Assembly: GCA_020543525.1 (NCBI GenBank)
Contig: JAHYIO010000036.1
Location: 2,807,465 to 2,871,464 of the forward strand
Direction of reading: 5' to 3'
Length of the DNA stretch: 64,000 nucleotides
Origin: Coriolopsis trogii
Taxonomy: Eukaryota > Basidiomycota > Agaricomycetes > Polyporales > Polyporaceae
Both the position numbers and the translations under genes were made by a program. This document shows, in pieces, positions 57,737 to 64,000 of this stretch (positions within the stretch are counted from its first letter, which is position 1; each line of letters opens with the position of its first letter). Under the pieces are notes generated by a model. That model worked only from the letters and a program-made list of their open reading frames with translations, was not told the origin of the DNA and did not search any database.

Positions 57737-60700
57737 ATGCCTATCTGCCAATACTGCCAGCAGTCCTTCTCCAAGGCTCAATCTGCGCATCTCAGAGAGT
57801 GCACCAAGTATCTTTTTGATATTCATGAGCATCCACTCACCAAACAGGGTGCTGTCACTCAGATTGAAAGAGATGCAGAGGATAGAATCATTTGTAGATG
57901 TGTAGATTTGGAAGGGAATATCTGCTCTCTGACTTTCAAGAATCAAAGAATGCTGTGGAGGCATCTTACTCAAAATCCCAACTACACCTGGCTGGTATGT
58001 ACCAAGTTCTAATATTTTAAATATTATCTTCTCACTAGTGTATAGATAACAACTGCCTCTAATTCGGACTCTGACTCCTCTCATAAATCTGTTCAAGTAT
58101 GTTGTTGAATTCATTTATTAATATGATACTAAATGATATGCATATTAGGATCACCCTGGCTCTCCAATGGCTCAGGATGTGTCTGTGTCCCCAGTTTTGT
58201 CTGCTATCTCTGTGGATCATGTTTCTGCTCGTGAATCTGTAAGTGCTATATAATATAATGTGATTACATACACTTACATTACAATTGACAGAGCTCACCT
58301 TCCAATGTCACCACCCCTATGGCCTCTCCCTCACTGTCTGCACAAGTAAATAGTCCTCGATCACAGTCTTCCCACATGTCTCTGGATCCTATGCCTCTGG
58401 AGCTGAATATGCCACCCAACTCAGATTTGCCAGAGGTATAGCTTATAGCATTGATGAGGAGCTTTATCTAAATTACATCTTCTTAGCTCTATGATCTGGA
58501 AGGCAGTCCACTTACTGCTTGGGGTTTCCAGATTAATCGTCGTCTCAAGGCCTTGATTTGTCTAGCATGCCAGGCAGTCGTGCTTCCAGCCCACATTCCC
58601 AGCCATGTCAACAAAGAGCACAAATCTGCTAGGCTTCAGGTGGACAAGATAATCATAGCTCAGGCTGTTGAAGAACAAGATCTCTGTACCACATGGCCAC
58701 AGATTCCCTCATCACCAATTCCTATCCAGTATCAAGGTCTCGAATCTATCACTGCCCTCTGCTGTCCAGTTTGCCCTAGTATTCTAAACAATCTAAGCTC
58801 TCTAAAGCGACATGGAAGCAAGGTTCACAATATCCTTCTGTCAGCCAATGGGCGTTACCATACTGTTGATGCTCAGCGTCTCAGCAAACATCCTGATGCA
58901 CACTCCTGGTTCCGTGTTCATCACACTCCTCCTCCTTCCATTACTCCATTTACCACCTATCTATCTGGCTTGCGCAAGGAGTTGGACATTCCAGCAGTGC
59001 TTGCCCCTACTGAGATAGACCATCGTCAAGTTAACCCTTGGCAGGCGAGCACTCGCTGGAACCAATGGGTGGCTACTCAAGACCCGGCTCTTATGGTCCA
59101 GCTAGTCGAATATCCCAAGGCAGACAGTGATCTGGCCAATCTAGCCTCTGTGGTCCAACACTTCCTCAATCGAGCATACAAGTTTATTCCAGTAGCTGGT
59201 GAATTGTGCTGTCAGGTACTTAATACGGAGACTCAAACAAGGTACGCCATACCATACTAGATTGAGAACTATCTTGATACTAACAATTTGTAGTGACTAC
59301 AACCACACTCCATTTGGCCAACATCAAGTTCAGGATTCATTCAACTCATACTGCCGCCTCGCTGTTCAACTTCTTGCCTTTCTCATCCGTGCTTCCACTC
59401 ATCCTACCTATCAATGTGGCTGGAATGATGGCTTTGTTGCAATGATGGAGACATTTGCACAAAGTATCCGCTATGAAGATGTCAATCTTCAGGATCCTAG
59501 CGAGTTTGATGAACATCTCAAGAATGTTCTTCTTACTCTTTGGACAGAAAAGTGGCCTCTCACGCACAACAATCTCTTCCCTGATCCAACTATCCGGTTC
59601 ATTATCCACACTCAGGTCAAGGCAGATGGGACACTCAAGGATCCTCGTGAAGTGACTGGTATTTTGGCCAAGCTGACGTACATTATGGTGTGTTTGTATT
59701 TGATTGTTAGCTATTAGTTGATTAATCAAACTATACAGCGGCTATCATTCCTTGGTGCAGCCATGCTGGAGTTTGAGGAGAATGATGCACCACCTGTGGA
59801 CACTATTCTCCAATATCGCCAGTTCTTCACAGTTGGAACAGACTCTACCTTCCACTCCATTCGTTCTCTTCAGCATCGGGCTACCAGCCTCGTCATGTCC
59901 ACCCAGAATGAGCCAAACATGAAGTGGAAGCAGGGATCAAAGAAGACTGCTCTTATTTTCAAGGGTGGTGAAGTCAGTTTGGAGAAACTACGTCTTTCAC
60001 AGGGGGCTTTGGAGGACAGAACCATCCAGGTTCTCAAGGACTTGCTGTTCAATCATTCTTTCCACATCGACCTCACACAGCTCAAGGATGATATGGGCAA
60101 CACCACACCTGGCTACTCCCTCTTTACTGATCGTGCCAACACCCATGTCTTTGGCCCTATGGATGCTCTGGCCCAGCATATTCTCAATACCCCTGCCCTT
60201 CGTAACCGGTTCATGATCTTCTCCAATGGCCAACCTCTCTGGAACGCTATCGCTCTTGCTGACTGGCTGAGAGAATATGCTACCCTAGATCTTCTCTGCC
60301 TTGTTCAGGTGGAGATGAACTGTGGAGCTCCTGGCCGGACCACAGAGCTGACTGCTATGCCTCGGATCAACACTACAGGTGGAATGCCACGTGCTTTGCG
60401 GATTATAGATGATCATATTGCCCTTATGCGCACGTACCACAAGATGCGTGCAGCTCATGGCCATGATCGTCTTATCCCTCACTCTCTCAATGCGGCTCTG
60501 GGTGCAGTCATGATCTACAAAGAGGCTATCTGTCGCCCCTTTGCTCAGCTCTGTGCAAGCATCCTTTACCCTGGGAACCAGACTGTCAAGCACCTGTACC
60601 AGACCTTTTTGTTTGTCAACTATGACAAACCATTTACTGGTGACAATCTGTCCCATGAAATGAAGGTTTGGACAGGCAAGTACGTTGGTATACAACTGGG

Positions 60701-63686
60701 AGTTCGTGACTGGCGCCAAGTGTCCACTCCGCTGCGCCGTGAACATGCTGGTCTGGAGGAGATGTGGTTGGAGGAGGAGTTGGACACTGTGGACTCTGCA
60801 CAAGCTGGCCATTCTCATAGAGTGGACTTTTTGCGCTATGGGGTCACAGATCGGGCCTCAACTGGTCTAGCCGAGGATTATATTGGTCCTTTTTTCACCA
60901 CATCCGTTCTATGGCATCAAGTTCTCCATCTTGTACCAGGTTTGTGTTTTTATCATGTTTGCTGTAAATGTTCTAATATATATTATATAGGTGGACAGCG
61001 TCTTATGCTTAGCGAGGCTACCCGCAACAAGTTCCAGCCTCCTACTTCTCGCTCCCTTCTTAGTGAGGCTAAGCAAAAAGAGGTGGACTTGGTTGCACAG
61101 GCTGTGTGGGAGAAGATTGAGCCTAGACTGAACGCAATGGAGAAGAGACTTGGAGAAGTAGCAACTGCTCAAGATCTGCAACACATGTTCACACAATTGC
61201 AACAAATGTGGAACACAAGACCTGCAGCACCAGCTGCTGACCCACCTAGATCTGTTCAACACCATGAAGGTATAGTGCAAGTTGATATATTATATATTCT
61301 AATTGTTAACTTTCTAACAACAGAGCATAACATTGACGATCTGTATGCTGACCCTATACCTCAACAAGTTGGACCCTCAGCTCCCATCCTAGCGCCCTCT
61401 ACCTCAGTTCAACCCTCTATACACCATGAAAGTTCTGAACAACCAGCACCTCCCATACTACCCTCTCTATCTATCAATACTACACGCACAGCTCCTAAAG
61501 ATGCAGAACAACTACCTATACTACCCACACCGATTGTGCCACCTCCAGAGAGAGGTAAGCATAACTGAGTCCTACAATACTAATTGCTAACATATATTTG
61601 TACAGTTCCTTCTGAGAACGAGGCCTTACAAGGCCTCCGTATGGTTCTTCATAACTCTCAGGCACAGTGGCGTAATGAGGGGCAAAAACTTGCTATTATG
61701 GCAGGTCTTTTGTGGGAAAAAGACGTAGTAGTGATTCTACCTACTGGGTCAGGCAAGAGTGCAATTGCTGCTACAATTGCTCATCTGGAGACAAACAGAA
61801 TCACTGCCATTCTGTGTCCTCTACGCTCTCTCCTTCAAGATTGGCACCGGCGTCTTACTGCACTTGACATTCCTCACTCTGTATTCGACTCTACCCACCG
61901 CCAGATCAATGACCAACATTCACTAGTCCTGGTTTCTCTTGACATCTCTACCACGGTATCTTGGCAACAAGCTATTGCAAGTCTACGAACCGAGATTCCA
62001 CTGTGCAGACTTGTCTTTGATGAGGCTCACTTGGTTCTAACGGAGGTCGAATACCGAGAAGTCATGGTCAGGGTCAAGGAGCTACGTGTTCAAAACCTCC
62101 AAGTCATGCTTCTCTCAGCCACCATTGCTCCTACATCTATCAACTCCCTTCCTGCCGCATTCAATCTCACCTCCGGATTTGAAGTCATTCAAGCTAGCTC
62201 CAACCGGCCAGAACTTCATTTCATGCGCCCACAAACACTGCCACGTCTTGATGATGCTGTAAGTTGCCTCATATTACATATATCAACAATATACTAAACA
62301 AAATAATAGGCTGCCCATCGTATTACTACAGAGGTGATGCTACCTCTCAGAAGCTCACGCTGTGATCCTCGCAGCCGTGCTTTGGTCTTTGTGCAGCGCA
62401 TTGCAGATGGCAAGAAGTTGGCAAAACTTCTTGATTGTGGGTTCTACCGAGGGTCGAGTGACAAGGACTTTACCAACCAAGACCGGGATGTCACTGCTCG
62501 CCAATGGTGGGAGGGGGCCAAGGTTCAAGACAGAGTCATGGTGGCTACAGATGCGTTTGGACCAGGGAATGACTACCCGCATGTCCGCTGGGTGTACTTT
62601 GTTGGTGCACCTCGTGGTGTGGTGGACTTTCTTCAGATGGCTGGCCGTGGTGGTCGGGATGGAGACAAAGCCACAGTCCAAGTCTTCCTTCTCAGCAGCC
62701 CAGGATTCAGCAATCTAACTGGCCCAATTGCCGATCATCTCGGAGTTACTACTCTGAAGGTGGTGCTGATGCGTCCGGAGGATCGATGTTGGCGTAGCCT
62801 GTTCACCAAGTTCTTGGATGGGCAAGAGCATGGATGCTTGGACAGCGAGTTTGACTGGCGGTGCCCTGCTTGTGCTAAGCGGTCCAACAGTCCTCGACCA
62901 CCTCGATGGATCACCATTGTCAACAATGAGTCTACCAACATTGTGCCCACCCTTCCTCCAGCCCCTCTGCTCTCCTCCTCCACTGTGTTATCTCCCCAAG
63001 TTGGTGCAGTTCGAGCACGTGCTCTTTCGACAACTCTTGCCCTAGGACCTTCTAGTACCACAGCTACAGCCAGCCACCACTCTGCCCAGGATGACGTTCA
63101 ACGTGGAGCAGCATTTGCTGAAGCTGTACAGGCTGCGAAACGGGCAAGGCTAGATAGGGAAGCACAACTCCAGCCACTACTTGAGCGGTGGAGGAAGGCT
63201 TTGGACAAGTTTTCTGGGCACTGTGGATTGTGCCAAATTACGAGGCCGAAGAACTACCCGGTGCAAGATCAGCACAACATTGTTCATTGTCCAACCATGG
63301 TGGAGCTGCTGAAGAAGACAAATGAGGACAGTCGGCGGACTGGTGGAGAGTACTTGGACTGGAGGAAGCAGCTGAGGTACTATGGGTCAATGGGTGCATG
63401 CTCAAAGTGCCACATACCGTTCCTTCAAGATCTTCTTCATCCTACGAATGCTGGGAAGGGCAAGGGGACAAGCTGCAACGTGGCGTGGCTGGACATGATA
63501 GGGCCGATGGTATACTGGGCATACTACTCCAATGAGTGGTGTAGGTTGGCAGAGAGGGAGTTTGGGATAAGTTGGGCGAATGATACGTCATTTGCAGCAT
63601 GGTTAGTGAGTAGGAACAAGGATGAGAGATATCTGAACATAGCTAGGTTTTGGTTGTGGTTGGTAGAGTGTTGGCTAAGGCAGTAG
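57737..63686 (+). CDS. Telomere-linked RecQ-type helicase with N-terminal zinc fingers
   Basis: Eleven exons: 57737-57994, 58046-58096, 58149-58238, 58292-58435, 58487-59241, 59294-59687, 59739-60939, 60991-61269, 61324-61554, 61606-62258 and 62310-63686, giving 1810 residues. N-terminal C2HC-like finger (ICQYCQQSFSKAQSAHLREC); from about 200 an OrsD/DUF3505-like zinc region (LICLACQAVVLPAHIPSHV, CCPVCPSILNNLSSLKRHGS). A long middle domain follows, with SRRTD-type motifs absent but NCGAPGRTTELTAM resembling fungal telomeric helicases. The superfamily 2 core has Walker A LPTGSGKS (1179-1186), LVFDEAH, LLSATIAP, VMVATDAFGPGNDYP and motif VI QMAGRGGRDG (from 1461). The C-terminus has further CPAC and CSKCH-type cysteines. 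Helicases of this kind occur at chromosome ends in several fungi. No frameshift or stop was found, so it may be functional. Confidence 0.9.
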
Positions 63687-63930
63687 GGTAGTATTTGTGG
63701 TGTATTGGATTAGTTGTGTGTTGTAAGAAATGTTGATTGATTATTTTGGGTTATAAAGTGTGTATGTGAACTTAGGGGGAAGTAGGGTTGATTATGTGTT
63801 GTAAGAAGGGATAATTGGATATTTTGGGTGTAGGGTTGAAGCTATTGGGTGTAGAAGTGGTGAGGGGTTAGGGTTTAGAAAGATTTTGTAAATTTTTGAA
63901 AGTGTTAAACAAGCTATAAGGAATGTTTAG
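63687..63930. other. 3' flank of the helicase gene with an internal duplication
   Basis: TGTGTTGTAAGAA followed by ATTGATTATTTTGGGT at 63716-63752 recurs as TGTGTTGTAAGAA and ATTGGATATTTTGGGT at 63796-63830. Degenerate GGGTTAGGGTTTA begins at 63863. Contains the presumed polyadenylation region. Confidence 0.55.
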
Positions 63931-64000
63931 TAGGGTTAGGGTTAGGGTTAGGGTTAGGGTTAGGGTTAGGGTTAGGGTTAGGGTTAGGGTTAGGGTTAGG
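63931..64000 (+). repeat. Telomere, (TTAGGG)n
   Basis: Seventy bases of perfect TTAGGG repeats (about 11.5 units) run to the end of the window. The G-rich strand points outward, as expected for a right chromosome end. It starts only about 245 bases after the helicase stop codon. Confidence 0.97.

Noticed and set aside
1..64000. tRNA and rRNA genes
   Set aside because: Several GTTCGAA-type words (for example near 5430, 8437, 13290 and 34594) were checked; none has a cloverleaf around it.

Overview
This is one chromosome end of a basidiomycete fungus, most likely an Agaricomycete (a Polyporales-like mushroom is my inference). The last 70 bases are an uninterrupted TTAGGG array. Genes carry many 44-70 nt GT-AG introns, and the protein families are typical of mushrooms: a C2-domain phosphatidylserine decarboxylase, a macrophage-activating-glycoprotein-like surface protein, a class III chitinase with a C-terminal chitin-binding module, membrane-anchored P450s and DUF4419.

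Layout. (1) 0.6-8.4 kb: two minus-strand regulators, an AreA-GATA-like (DUF1752) protein and an Sfp1-like C2H2 factor with an 18-nt microexon. (2) 9.7-21.4 kb: gene-poor DNA with small four-helix membrane proteins of unknown function, two of them decayed paralogues with matching TATA boxes and leaders, plus an intact secreted chitinase. (3) 21.7-31.3 kb: a DNA transposon with 19-bp terminal inverted repeats and an 8-bp target duplication (TSD). It encodes a 1530-residue zinc-finger transposase-like protein, and its reading frame is split by a second complete transposon, a 4.28-kb hAT element with its own 8-bp TSD. (4) 31.6-37 kb: a frameshifted membrane-protein gene, an intact tRNase Z and a twice-frameshifted DUF4419 gene. 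(5) 37.3-45.2 kb: two divergently transcribed P450 paralogues with the same intron pattern. (6) 45.7-52.0 kb: phosphatidylserine decarboxylase and a GPI-type surface glycoprotein. (7) 53.4-64 kb: subtelomere. It holds a truncated Ty3/Gypsy element, degenerate interstitial TTAGGG, a 177-bp satellite containing an 89-bp fragment of the helicase gene, a large inverted repeat around a palindromic tandem array, an intact 1810-codon telomere-linked RecQ-type helicase gene, and the telomere.

How it fits together. The housekeeping and secretory genes form the internal part. The distal 10 kb looks like a recombining chromosome-end cassette. The centromere-proximal border of a subtelomeric module, which starts with TTAGGG, is joined once to a broken Gypsy integrase and once to a helicase fragment, as expected if chromosome ends broke and were rebuilt. 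The main candidate for something undescribed is the 5.3-kb transposon family (size without the nested hAT) with its large zinc-finger protein; its superfamily cannot be settled from sequence alone.

Exon structures were derived by hand from splice consensus, phase continuity and family motifs. For the genes described as complete, the summed exon length is a multiple of three, which I checked. No database search was run.
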